Shown here one piece after another: positions 7,807 through 14,543 of a DNA stretch of 18,581 nucleotides (positions are counted from its first letter, which is position 1; each line of letters starts with the position of its first letter). Source of the DNA: JBOGGN01 sp050744165 (GTDB lineage Bacteria; Actinomycetota; Acidimicrobiia; Acidimicrobiales; Palsa-688); assembly GCA_050744165.1 (NCBI GenBank), contig JBOGGN010000066.1, forward strand, positions 1 to 18,581. The letters are read 5' to 3'. The notes beneath the pieces were generated by a model. It ran no database searches and was not told the origin of the DNA. It saw only the letters and a list, made by a program, of their open reading frames with translations. Position numbers and translations under genes: made by a program.

Positions 7807-10731
7807 TCAGTGGCCCGCCGGACGCGTGGTGGTGGTGGCGCCGGCCCGGGTGGTGGTCGGGGGTTCGGTGGTCGATGGCGCTGCGGGTGATCCCTGCGGC
7901 GCCGTCGTTGGTGTGGTCATCCCCGGGTGCGTGGCCAAGGTGGTCGTCGTCGCCTGGGTGGACGCCGCCGGGTTGTGGGTCGGGGCCGCAGCCACGCTGG
8001 TCGGACCAACGGTCTCACCCGCCGCTTGGGCGGTTTGCGTCGTCGCCTGGGGAACCCCGGGCGCAGGCACCGGAGCGGCCCCCGGCGGGATCCGGAAGTC
8101 ACGCAGGGCGTCGCCGGCGATGGCGGAGAAGGTGGGTGCCGCCGCCACGGCGCCGAACAGGGGGGTCTGGTCGATGACGACGATGGTGGTCAGTTGCGGG
8201 TGACCGGCCGGCACGAAGCCCGCGAAACTGGAGGCATAGACCCCCGCCTGGTACCCCCTGGCGCCAGGCAGGGGGACCAGCGCGGTGCCGGTCTTGCCGG
8301 CCACTGCATACCCCGGCACCGACGCCGAGGCGCCCGTGCCAACTCGGATCACCTCGCCGAGCATGGTGTTCATTTCGGCCGCCACCTGCGGCGACACCAC
8401 CTGGCGTTGCGGCGATGGCGGCGTGCGGTGCTGCTGGCCGTTGGTGTCGACCGTGGCCGCCACCAGCTTGGGCGCCACGTAGACGCCGCCGTTGGCGATG
8501 GTGTTGTAGGCGGCGAGCATCTGGATCGCCGTCACCGCGACTCCCTGTCCGACCGCGATGGTGGCCAGGGACGTCCCGGACCAGTTGTTGAGGCTCGGCA
8601 CCAGGCCCGCCGACTCCCCGGGGAAGCCGACACCGGTGGCCTTGCCGTACCCATAGCTCGCCAGCGCCTGGTCCAGTCGCTCCGGCCCGAGTCGCTGGGC
8701 GATGGTGATAGTCCCGACGTTGGAAGAGTTGGCGAGGATGTCGGTGACGCTCCAGTGCTCAACGGGATGGCTTTCGGCGTCGTGGAACGTCGTGTCTGCC
8801 ACCTGGAGCGTATCGGGGACGGAGAAGTCGTCGGAGGGGATCAGCACCCCGTCCTGCAAGGCCTCGGAGATGGTCACCAGCTTGCTCATGGAACCGGGCT
8901 CGAACACCGTCGTGAACGGGTCCGACGAGCTCGTCGGCATCGGCGAGCAGGCGGTGCCGGCACCGCCGGCACCGCCGGCCGTGGTTGGGTCGCAGGCCTT
9001 GCCCGGCGAGGACTGATTGCTCAGGCTGGCGACGGCGAGCAACTCGCCGGTGCTGGTGTCCATGACCGCCGCCATGCCGCTCTGGGCTTTGGCCGAGGTA
9101 ATGGCGCCGGCCAACGCCTGCTCGGTCTGGGCCTGCAACGGCTCGTCGATGGTGAGCACCACGTCCTGACCGTTGACCGCCGGCTGGAACTCTTGCAGCC
9201 CGCCGGGGATGGGATTGCCGTTGGGATCGACTTGCTGGATCCGGGTTCCGTCCTGGCCGGAAAGCGTCTTCTGGTACTCGGCCTCAAGGCCCGACAACCC
9301 AGTTCCGTCGGTCCCGACGGTCCCGATCAGTGGCGACGCCACGCTGCCCGCGGGATCGAAGCGCTTCGCTTCGGGCTCGGTATACACGCCGACCAGCTTC
9401 AGCGCCGTCACCTTGGCCGCCTCGGCGTCGGGAATGGTCCGGGCGAGGTAGACGAACTGGGTGGGCTGGCTGAGCTCGGCCACCAGCGTCGGCTGGTCGA
9501 CGCCGAGCACGGGGGCTAACGCGGCGGCAGCAACCAGCGGGTCGCGGACCTGGGCCGGGTCGGCCCAGACGGTCTGCTGGGGAATCGACACCGCCAACTC
9601 GTTGCCCTGCCGGTCGAAGATCGTGCCCCGCTGCCCGGCCAGCTTCTCGATCCGCGTCCGCTCCGCCAGGCCGACCTTCAGCAGGTGGTTGGCAGAGACC
9701 CCCTGGATGGCCACCAGCCGTACCGCGATGAGGACGAAGACCCCGGTCATGGCCAGCAGCGCCAGCCCCATCCGGCGTCCGCGCGGCGGTGTCGGGACCG
9801 GCGCGCGAGGTCCGCGGCTCACCGGCCAATGCCGCGGCGCGCGGGGAGGCGGCGACGACGCCGACGCCATCATCCCGGCGTGACGTGGGCGCTTGGTAGC
9901 CGCGGACCGGGGACCGGCGTCCCGCCCGCGACGCCGGCGATTGGTACGGGCGGACCGGGAATCGACTTCCCCCCCGCGACGCCGGGGAGTGGTAGCCGCA
10001 GACAGGTACCCCTCCTCCGTCTTCGCCGGCTGGCCGGCGGGGCCGCGACGCTGCGGCCGCGGGCTCGACTCTGCTAGCCGCCGGGCTCCGGCTCGCCGGA
10101 CCCGCGCCGGCCCAAACCCTTTCCCAGCTGAGGAACGCGGCACCCGAGATCGGCTGGTTCCCGGCGACGCTGGAAGGAGAACCTCCCACTCCTCCCAAGG
10201 TCCCTCGTCACGTCGGAGTGGGAGCAGCGTCCGCTGGCGTAACCGCCCGCCGCGCCGCAGCCCGACTCGGGTCGGCTGCGCCGGGCGCGGTAGCCGGGTG
10301 GCAGATCGTTTCGATTCCGGCATCTCGACTGGCGACGCTTCTCTCGCCCGAGGAGCAGGCGCCTCCGATGGGCGCCGCCCCGCCGCCGCCGGCCGGGCGC
10401 GCTCGGGACGCCCAGCGTGATGCGGGAGCGCCCTCGGAGACTTCGCCTGGGCTGGCGGCTCAGGCTTGCGCCGAGCTGGCCGACCTGCCGCCTGGGTTGG
10501 TGGCACCGGTCGTGGGGACACGTGGCGCGGGGAGGCGGGAGCCGGCTTTCTCGGCATGGCCGGGGGATACCCGAGGTTCCACAAGGGGTCGGCGTCGGGG
10601 TGCCTCCGAGAGGCGGGAGCCGAGGGGGACTGGCCATTTTCCAACCTGGGTTCTTCGGGCGCCGTCGGTGGCCTCTCCTCGGCGGCCTCCCGGCGGGGGA
10701 GCTGACGGCGGCCCGCCGGTGTGTTTCTCAC
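7807..10731 (-). CDS. ftsI: Septal penicillin-binding protein FtsI (PBP2b/3 class) with long N-terminal extension
   Basis: FtsI is the septal transpeptidase that cross-links new peptidoglycan, paired with FtsW. From the GTG at 10731 the product has 974 residues. Residues 1-320 are Arg/Pro/Ala-rich and probably disordered in the cytoplasm. One membrane helix lies at about 321-343. A PBP dimerisation region begins with GQRGTIFDRQGNELA (367-381). The transpeptidase domain has S614-M-S-K617, S669-S-N671 and K813-T-G-T816. A Thr/Pro/Ala-rich tail covers about 883-974. The GTG overlaps the ftsL stop as GTGA, the same junction used five more times in this operon, and the frame then stays open for 287 codons before the first likely alternative start, ATG at 9873 (688 residues). 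The extension is inferred and its codons are less GC-biased at the third base than the catalytic part. Enzyme identity is firm; the start is about 65% sure. Confidence 0.85.
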   Translation of the reverse strand: MRNTPAGRRQLPRREAAEERPPTAPEEPRLENGQSPSAPASRRHPDADPLWNLGYPPAMPRKPAPASPRHVSPRPVPPTQAAGRPARRKPEPPAQAKSPRALPHHAGRPERARPAAAGRRPSEAPAPRAREASPVEMPESKRSATRLPRPAQPTRVGLRRGGRLRQRTLLPLRRDEGPWEEWEVLLPASPGTSRSRVPRSSAGKGFGPARVRRAGARRLAESSPRPQRRGPAGQPAKTEEGYLSAATTPRRRGGEVDSRSARTNRRRRGRDAGPRSAATKRPRHAGMMASASSPPPRAPRHWPVSRGPRAPVPTPPRGRRMGLALLAMTGVFVLIAVRLVAIQGVSANHLLKVGLAERTRIEKLAGQRGTIFDRQGNELAVSIPQQTVWADPAQVRDPLVAAAALAPVLGVDQPTLVAELSQPTQFVYLARTIPDAEAAKVTALKLVGVYTEPEAKRFDPAGSVASPLIGTVGTDGTGLSGLEAEYQKTLSGQDGTRIQQVDPNGNPIPGGLQEFQPAVNGQDVVLTIDEPLQAQTEQALAGAITSAKAQSGMAAVMDTSTGELLAVASLSNQSSPGKACDPTTAGGAGGAGTACSPMPTSSSDPFTTVFEPGSMSKLVTISEALQDGVLIPSDDFSVPDTLQVADTTFHDAESHPVEHWSVTDILANSSNVGTITIAQRLGPERLDQALASYGYGKATGVGFPGESAGLVPSLNNWSGTSLATIAVGQGVAVTAIQMLAAYNTIANGGVYVAPKLVAATVDTNGQQHRTPPSPQRQVVSPQVAAEMNTMLGEVIRVGTGASASVPGYAVAGKTGTALVPLPGARGYQAGVYASSFAGFVPAGHPQLTTIVVIDQTPLFGAVAAAPTFSAIAGDALRDFRIPPGAAPVPAPGVPQATTQTAQAAGETVGPTSVAAAPTHNPAASTQATTTTLATHPGMTTPTTAPQGSPAAPSTTEPPTTTRAGATTTTRPAGH
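9880..10010 (-). repeat. 48-bp imperfect tandem repeat in the ftsI N-terminal extension
   Basis: The sequence TGGTA(G/C)(C/G)... begins copies at 9894, 9942 and 9990, exactly 48 bases apart. The first two copies are well matched through GCGACGCCGG; the third decays after about 20 bases. In the proposed ftsI frame each unit codes 16 residues built around SA(A/R)T followed by a run rich in Arg, just before residue 287. Forty-eight is a multiple of three, so the frame is kept in every phase. Confidence 0.75.
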
Positions 10732-11216
10732 GCGCCGGCCGCCAGATGGGGCTTGATTGTCGACCAGTCGGCGGGCGGGGTGGCAGCACTCGGGCCACTC
10801 GTTGCGGCCGCGGCGCCGCCTGGGGTCATGTAGGTGACCGACGACGGTGCCGCCATGTGCAGCTGGTCTTCGGCGATGCCGAGTATCCGCGCCGGCGACG
10901 ACAGCTGGTCGACCTGCAGCCGGAGCTGCTGGTACTGGGTCTGGGCGGTGTCGGCCCTGGTCTTGAGGGCATCCAGTCGGACCTGGTTCTGGGCCAGCAC
11001 GACATGCATCCACACGGCCGCCGACAGCAACGCGATGACGAACGCGGTGACGACCCCGGCGCCGATGCGCAGCCAGCGGCGGCGGCGGATGGCCGCCAGC
11101 TCCTCCTCCCCCACCAGGCGGAGGTGGCGTGGGGCTTCTGGCGCCTTGACGTCGGTGGTGCGGGCCGGCCGCCGCGGTGCGGGCGCGGCGGCAGTGGCAA
11201 GTTCGGGTGCGCTCAT
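10728..11216 (-). CDS. ftsL: FtsL-like cell division protein (septum formation initiator type)
   Basis: FtsL is a small bitopic divisome protein that, with FtsB/DivIC and FtsQ, activates FtsW-FtsI. The 162-residue product has a basic Pro/Ala-rich cytoplasmic part (1-50, ending in RRRRWLR), one membrane helix (about 51-73) and a heptad-like coiled coil (about 74-107, QVRLDALKTRADTAQTQYQQ). A segment SPARILGIAEDQLHMAAP follows, matching the short conserved motif after the FtsL coil, and then a Thr/Pro/Ala-rich end. Sequence similarity in this family is low, so the call rests on topology plus its place between rsmH and ftsI. The ATG at 11216 overlaps the rsmH stop in TAATG, and the stop overlaps the ftsI GTG. 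Confidence 0.88.
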   Translation of the reverse strand: MSAPELATAAAPAPRRPARTTDVKAPEAPRHLRLVGEEELAAIRRRRWLRIGAGVVTAFVIALLSAAVWMHVVLAQNQVRLDALKTRADTAQTQYQQLRLQVDQLSSPARILGIAEDQLHMAAPSSVTYMTPGGAAAATSGPSAATPPADWSTIKPHLAAGA

Positions 11217-12247
11217 TACTCGGGTACCTCGGGGAATCGAGTGGGCTGGGGTGCCAGGCGCTCGACGGCCCGGAGACGGGCGCTTTCCGAGCGGGGGTTG
11301 GCTGCGATCTCAGCGGCGGTGGCCTTGCGAGCCCCCCGGGTCAAGAGCCGCACGGTCGGAGTGGCCCCGCACTGACACGGCAGTCCTGGGGGGCAGGTGC
11401 AGCCGCCGGTCGCGGCGTAGGTGAATCGTTGCTTGACAAGGCGGTCCTCGCCCGAGTGGTAGGCGAGCACGACGCAGCGAGCACCCGGCGCCAGCCAGTC
11501 GATGGCCGCGTCGAGGGCCACGGGCAGGACGTCCAACTCCTGGTTGACAGCGATCCGCAGGCCCTGGAAAACACGCCGCGCCGGGTGGCCACCACGTCGC
11601 CGGGCGGCGGCCGGAATGGCCGTACGCACGACCTCGGCCAACTGCGCCGTCGACGTCAGGGGGCGGGCGGCGATGATGGCCCGCGCCACCCGGACCGCGA
11701 ACCGGCTCTCGCCGTTGTCGGCGAGCAGGCGCGTCAACTGGCGTTCGGTCATGGTGTTGACCAGGTCGGCGGCGGTCACGGTGTCCTGATCGCTCATCCT
11801 CATGTCAAGGGGGCCGTCGGCGCGGTAGGTGAACCCTCGTTCGGGTCGGTCCAGCTGGGGCGAGCTCACTCCGAGGTCGAACAGGGCAGCGGAGAGCGTG
11901 GCGACCCCGGCCCCCTCGAGGACCTCGCCGAGGTGGTCGAACCGGGCGCGGTGCACTTGTGCCCGGGCGCCGAAACGGCCGAGCGCCCGTCGAGCGGCGG
12001 CCACGGCGTCGCGGTCGCGATCGAGGCCGATCAAGCGCAGGTCGAGACGGGCGTCGAGGATGGCGACGGCATGACCGGCGCCGCCCACGGTGGCGTCGAG
12101 GACGACTCCTTCGGGCACCGACGCCAGCAGCGCCAGAACCTCTTCCAGCATGACGGGCACGTGAACAAAGCCGTCGCGGGTGATGCCCGGTGGCGGGTCG
12201 GGGCGAAGCGAGTCGTGCACGGGATCGGTATCGTCGTTCCAGCTCAT
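11216..12247 (-). CDS. rsmH: 16S rRNA (cytosine(1402)-N4)-methyltransferase RsmH (MraW)
   Basis: RsmH uses S-adenosylmethionine to methylate N4 of C1402 in 16S rRNA. From ATG 12247 the product has 343 residues, a little longer than the usual 310-330. Motifs include HVPVMLEEVL (29-38), the AdoMet-binding DATVGGAGHA (51-60), GLDRDRDAV, FDLGVSSPQLDRPERGF, GPLDMRM, HPARRVFQGLRIAVNQEL and YHSGEDRLVKQRF. A Cys-bearing CTCPPGLPCQCG follows near the C-terminus. The frame is open far upstream, across mraZ. Starts at 12352 or 12328 are possible, but 12247 begins closest to the family start, has GGGG six bases upstream, and leaves room for a structured leader. The stop overlaps ftsL by one base. Confidence 0.93.
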   Translation of the reverse strand: MSWNDDTDPVHDSLRPDPPPGITRDGFVHVPVMLEEVLALLASVPEGVVLDATVGGAGHAVAILDARLDLRLIGLDRDRDAVAAARRALGRFGARAQVHRARFDHLGEVLEGAGVATLSAALFDLGVSSPQLDRPERGFTYRADGPLDMRMSDQDTVTAADLVNTMTERQLTRLLADNGESRFAVRVARAIIAARPLTSTAQLAEVVRTAIPAAARRRGGHPARRVFQGLRIAVNQELDVLPVALDAAIDWLAPGARCVVLAYHSGEDRLVKQRFTYAATGGCTCPPGLPCQCGATPTVRLLTRGARKATAAEIAANPRSESARLRAVERLAPQPTRFPEVPE

Positions 12248-12300
12248 CTGCAGCCCCACGGCTGGCTTGCCGTCGGGATTTCTCCCCGATCGACCAAGAG
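12248..12300 (-). promoter_or_regulatory. Structured leader ahead of rsmH, candidate mraW RNA motif
   Basis: Between mraZ and rsmH the minus-strand RNA can fold into two adjacent hairpins. The first has stem UCGGG/CCCGA (12289-12285 with 12277-12273) and a purine-rich GAGAAAU loop. The second has stem CAGCC/GGCUG (12264-12260 with 12255-12251) and loop GUGG, and ends three bases before the rsmH ATG, so the GGGG ribosome-binding sequence is partly buried. A conserved 'mraW RNA motif' is known from the leaders of actinobacterial mraW operons. Position, host type and structure agree, but I am matching from memory and have not aligned it to the model. Confidence 0.55.
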
Positions 12301-12333
12301 GGAAGCGGGCGGAGAAGGGGACTTCCATCTCGC

Positions 12334-12347
12334 CAGCCGGGGGGCTG
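12334..12347 (-). promoter_or_regulatory. Upstream hairpin with arms identical to the rsmH start-site hairpin
   Basis: Just after the mraZ stop the minus-strand RNA has CAGCC, four C, GGCUG, a perfect five-pair stem. Its arms are identical to those of the hairpin that abuts the rsmH start (12251-12264), so arms could exchange partners. It could also be a chance feature of GC-rich sequence. Confidence 0.4.
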
Positions 12348-12363
12348 CACATGAGCCGGGATG

Positions 12364-12810
12364 TCACGATGCGGTGTCGATCTCGTCGTCTGGGTCGCGG
12401 GCAATTTGGGCCTCGGCCGACTGAACGCGACGGGCCCAGACGACCGGATTCCACAACTCCACCCGGTTGATGGCACCGGTCACCATCACCAGGCTCTCGG
12501 GGTCCAGCCGTGCGAACTGGCGGAGGGAGGGAGGGATGGCCATGCGGCCCTGCTTGTCGATCTCCACCTCGGTCGAGCCGGAGGCCCAGACACGGGCCCG
12601 GTTCAGCTCGGACTGACCCTGGCCTTGCAGTGCCTCGTGCTCGGCCAGTTGTTTGTCGAACTCCTCCTCCGTCCACAGGGCAAGACACCGATCCTCGTGC
12701 TGGGAAAGGAAGGCCCGGGGCATGAAGTCGTTGCGGAACCGCGCCGGCAGGATGACGCGCCCCTTGATGTCCAAGGAGTGCTCGTACTTGCCAAAGAAGC
12801 GAGGCGCCAC
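12364..12810 (-). CDS. mraZ: Transcriptional regulator MraZ
   Basis: MraZ is a DNA-binding protein of the SpoVT/AbrB fold that forms rings and usually represses its own dcw operon by binding repeats near the mraZ promoter. The 148-residue product holds two copies of the family motif: SLDIKGRVILPARFR (12-26) and EVEIDKQGRMAIPPSLR (about 81-97). FFGKYEHSLD at the N-terminus is the family start. GTG at 12810 is the only usable start, because an in-frame TGA lies six codons upstream. No well-spaced ribosome-binding sequence is visible: GAGGGA lies about 16 bases before the start. It is the first gene of the operon, with a promoter about 60 bases upstream. Confidence 0.95.
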   Translation of the reverse strand: MAPRFFGKYEHSLDIKGRVILPARFRNDFMPRAFLSQHEDRCLALWTEEEFDKQLAEHEALQGQGQSELNRARVWASGSTEVEIDKQGRMAIPPSLRQFARLDPESLVMVTGAINRVELWNPVVWARRVQSAEAQIARDPDDEIDTAS

Positions 12811-12869
12811 TCGAAGCTCGTTTCATCCCTCAGTGGCATCGGGGCCCTCCCCTTCTCACCACTTCATGT

Positions 12870-12899
12870 ATTAAAGCCTCCCCTTTGCCCCACAGTCAA
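12870..12899 (-). promoter_or_regulatory. Predicted sigma-70-type promoter of the mraZ/dcw operon
   Basis: On the minus strand TTGACT (12899-12894) and TTTAAT (12875-12870) are separated by 18 bases, each matching its consensus hexamer at five of six positions. This would start transcription near 12863, about 53 bases before mraZ. The spacer and flank hold G-runs (TGGGG at 12892-12888, TGGGGG at 12905-12900, AGGGG at 12884-12880) that resemble MraZ-type TGGGN boxes, but their spacing is not the regular 10 bases, so an MraZ operator is only a possibility. Confidence 0.65.
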
Positions 12900-12967
12900 C
12901 CCCCAACCTCGTTCGGCGGGGCAAATCGCAGCCTGAGTACGGTGTTGCGATCGCTGGCGTCGTCTTT

Positions 12968-13873
12968 GTGAACCCCCAGGCAGGTGGTGGCCGTCACTCC
13001 GCAGACGACCTACGCCGCCGGTTCGCGCCGGTCGCGGCAATCGAGGAGTGTGCCCCGGACCGCCTGGCCGAGGCCGTCGGGCGCGCCGTCGAGGGCGGGG
13101 CGGCGTTCGTCGGGGTGGCGGGCGGCGACGGCACGATCCGCGGCGGGGTCGAGGCGCTGCGCGGGCACCAGGTTCCGTTAGTCCCGGTGCCCGCGGGCAC
13201 CCGCAACCATTTCGCCCGCCAACTGGGTATTTCTGATTTCGATGCCGCCAAAGTCGCCATGTCGGACCGGTCGGGCCGGGTAGAGGCCGTCGACGTCGGC
13301 GAGGTGAACGGGCGGTCGTTCATCAACAACGCGGCGCTCGGGCTGTACCCAGAGTTGGTCGACCGGCGCGAGCGTTTCCAGAAGCGAGGGTTGCCCAAGG
13401 GGCTTGCCCAGCAGATAGCCAACCTCATCGTCCTGGCCCGGGGCCACCGCTTGACGGTGCGGATGGACGGCGTGGCCTACCGGACGTGGCTGGTGTTCGT
13501 CGGCAACGGCCACTACGGCGACAACCTGTTCGACCTGACCTCGCGCGACACCTTGAACCAGCACGTCCTCGACGTCCGCCTGCTCCGAGGCGATCGCCGC
13601 TTGGCCCGGCTACGGGTCCTCGGGGCGGCGCTCTTCGGGCGACTGACTTGCTCGCCCCTCCTCGTGCGCGAACTGTGCTCGGAGGTCACCTTCGACCTCG
13701 ACGGCGGCCAGGTCGAGGTGGCCTTGGACGGCGAGGTGACGACGCTGGCCTCGCCCTTGCATTACTGCTCGCGGGCCGGCGAGTTACGGGTTCTCATTCC
13801 GGGGGACGAGCAGTCACCCAAGCCACATGTGTTGCGGCTGTCGGGGCTGAACGGCGATCATTTCACCGGCTGA
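12968..13873 (+). CDS. Diacylglycerol kinase family (YegS/LCB5-like) lipid kinase
   Basis: Proteins of this family phosphorylate diacylglycerol or related lipids with ATP. The 301-residue product has NPQAGGG at its very start, GVAGGDGTIRGGVEAL (49-64) and VPVPAGTRNHFARQLG (72-87), which are the nucleotide-binding signatures of the catalytic domain. The C-terminal beta-rich domain contains FVGNGHYGDNLFDLTSRD and ALDGEV. GTG 12968 is the only ATG/GTG/TTG available in frame before an upstream stop at 12872, and it lies inside the usual first strand (VVFVNP). The N-terminus therefore looks clipped, or an unusual start is used. No ribosome-binding sequence is seen. The substrate cannot be named. 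It diverges from mraZ and ends tail-to-tail with the lipoate-ligase-like gene, overlapping by 11 bases. Confidence 0.85.
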   Translation: MNPQAGGGRHSADDLRRRFAPVAAIEECAPDRLAEAVGRAVEGGAAFVGVAGGDGTIRGGVEALRGHQVPLVPVPAGTRNHFARQLGISDFDAAKVAMSDRSGRVEAVDVGEVNGRSFINNAALGLYPELVDRRERFQKRGLPKGLAQQIANLIVLARGHRLTVRMDGVAYRTWLVFVGNGHYGDNLFDLTSRDTLNQHVLDVRLLRGDRRLARLRVLGAALFGRLTCSPLLVRELCSEVTFDLDGGQVEVALDGEVTTLASPLHYCSRAGELRVLIPGDEQSPKPHVLRLSGLNGDHFTG

Positions 13874-14543
13874 CCGCCGAGGAGAGCCGGGCCACAAAGG
13901 CGTCTGTTAGTTGGTCGACCGTCCGCTCACCGACGCCATGGGCCACATTTGCCAGCGTTTGTGCTCCTTCGGCGCGCATTGCGTCGTTCAAATCGAGAAT
14001 GTCCATCATTTGTTGCGGTTGCCACCTGATGGGGACGGCGCATTGGAAATGGGCCCCGGATCGGGTACGACGCTGGGCCATTCCCACGACCTTGGCGCCG
14101 GTGATGGCGACCTCGCCGGGACCTCGACCCGCAAAGCACACCCGGTCGGACCAAGGCGTTCGGACCAAGCCGCGGCGCCACACCTCGGCACCGCAGACAC
14201 CCACCGATGCCAGTGCGGCCGCCCAGACCTCGCCGAGCCACCAGAAGGCCCGCCCCACATCGTCGGACCAGTACGGATCGCCCTTGGGGATCACCACGTC
14301 AAGCCAGAGCACCTGGCCCGGCCCCACCAGAACGGCGCCGCCACCGCTGCCGCGGCGGGCGACGGCCAAACCAGCGGCAGCCACACGGGCGCCATCGAGA
14401 TGCGATTCGGGTTGGGTGCTGCCAAGCACCACCGCCGTCTCGGTGGGGAGGAGCACGCGCACCGCTCGCTCGCTCAGGTCCAACGGTCCGAGCAGTGACG
14501 CTACGGGTCCGCTGATGCGGTCAACACGCCACGGCCGGTTCAA
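13863..14543 (-). CDS. Lipoate--protein ligase A-like (biotin/lipoate ligase family) protein
   Basis: The family attaches lipoate, octanoate or biotin to a lysine of carrier proteins. The 226-residue product has ARRGSGGGAVLVGPGQVLWLDVVIP (62-86), matching the RRxSGGG substrate loop, and GRGPGEVAITGAKVVGMAQRRTRSG (139-163), in which K151 corresponds to the catalytic lysine of lipoate ligases, followed by a HFQCAVPI strand. There is no C-terminal accessory domain, as in short LplA or octanoyltransferase relatives, so the exact reaction is open. The TTG start at 14543 overlaps the HNH gene stop as TTGA, and no better start is near. The pair looks co-transcribed and coupled. Its 3' end overlaps the lipid kinase gene on the other strand. 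Confidence 0.8.
   Translation of the reverse strand: MNRPWRVDRISGPVASLLGPLDLSERAVRVLLPTETAVVLGSTQPESHLDGARVAAAGLAVARRGSGGGAVLVGPGQVLWLDVVIPKGDPYWSDDVGRAFWWLGEVWAAALASVGVCGAEVWRRGLVRTPWSDRVCFAGRGPGEVAITGAKVVGMAQRRTRSGAHFQCAVPIRWQPQQMMDILDLNDAMRAEGAQTLANVAHGVGERTVDQLTDAFVARLSSAVSR

Noticed and set aside
9284..10198. Alternative minus-strand frame of 304 codons over the ftsI repeats
   Set aside because: It also contains 16-residue repeats, but its downstream half only shadows the FtsI dimerisation domain, and it has no start linked to ftsL.
10218..11375. Plus-strand frame of 385 codons antisense to ftsI, ftsL and rsmH
   Set aside because: It covers three genes with strong or good support on the other strand, shows no domain motif and has typical shadow composition.
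12248..12826. Long minus-strand frame joining rsmH to a start upstream of mraZ (536 codons)
   Set aside because: The upstream part overlaps the clear mraZ gene in another frame and has no RsmH motifs; stop codons are rare by chance in this GC-rich DNA.
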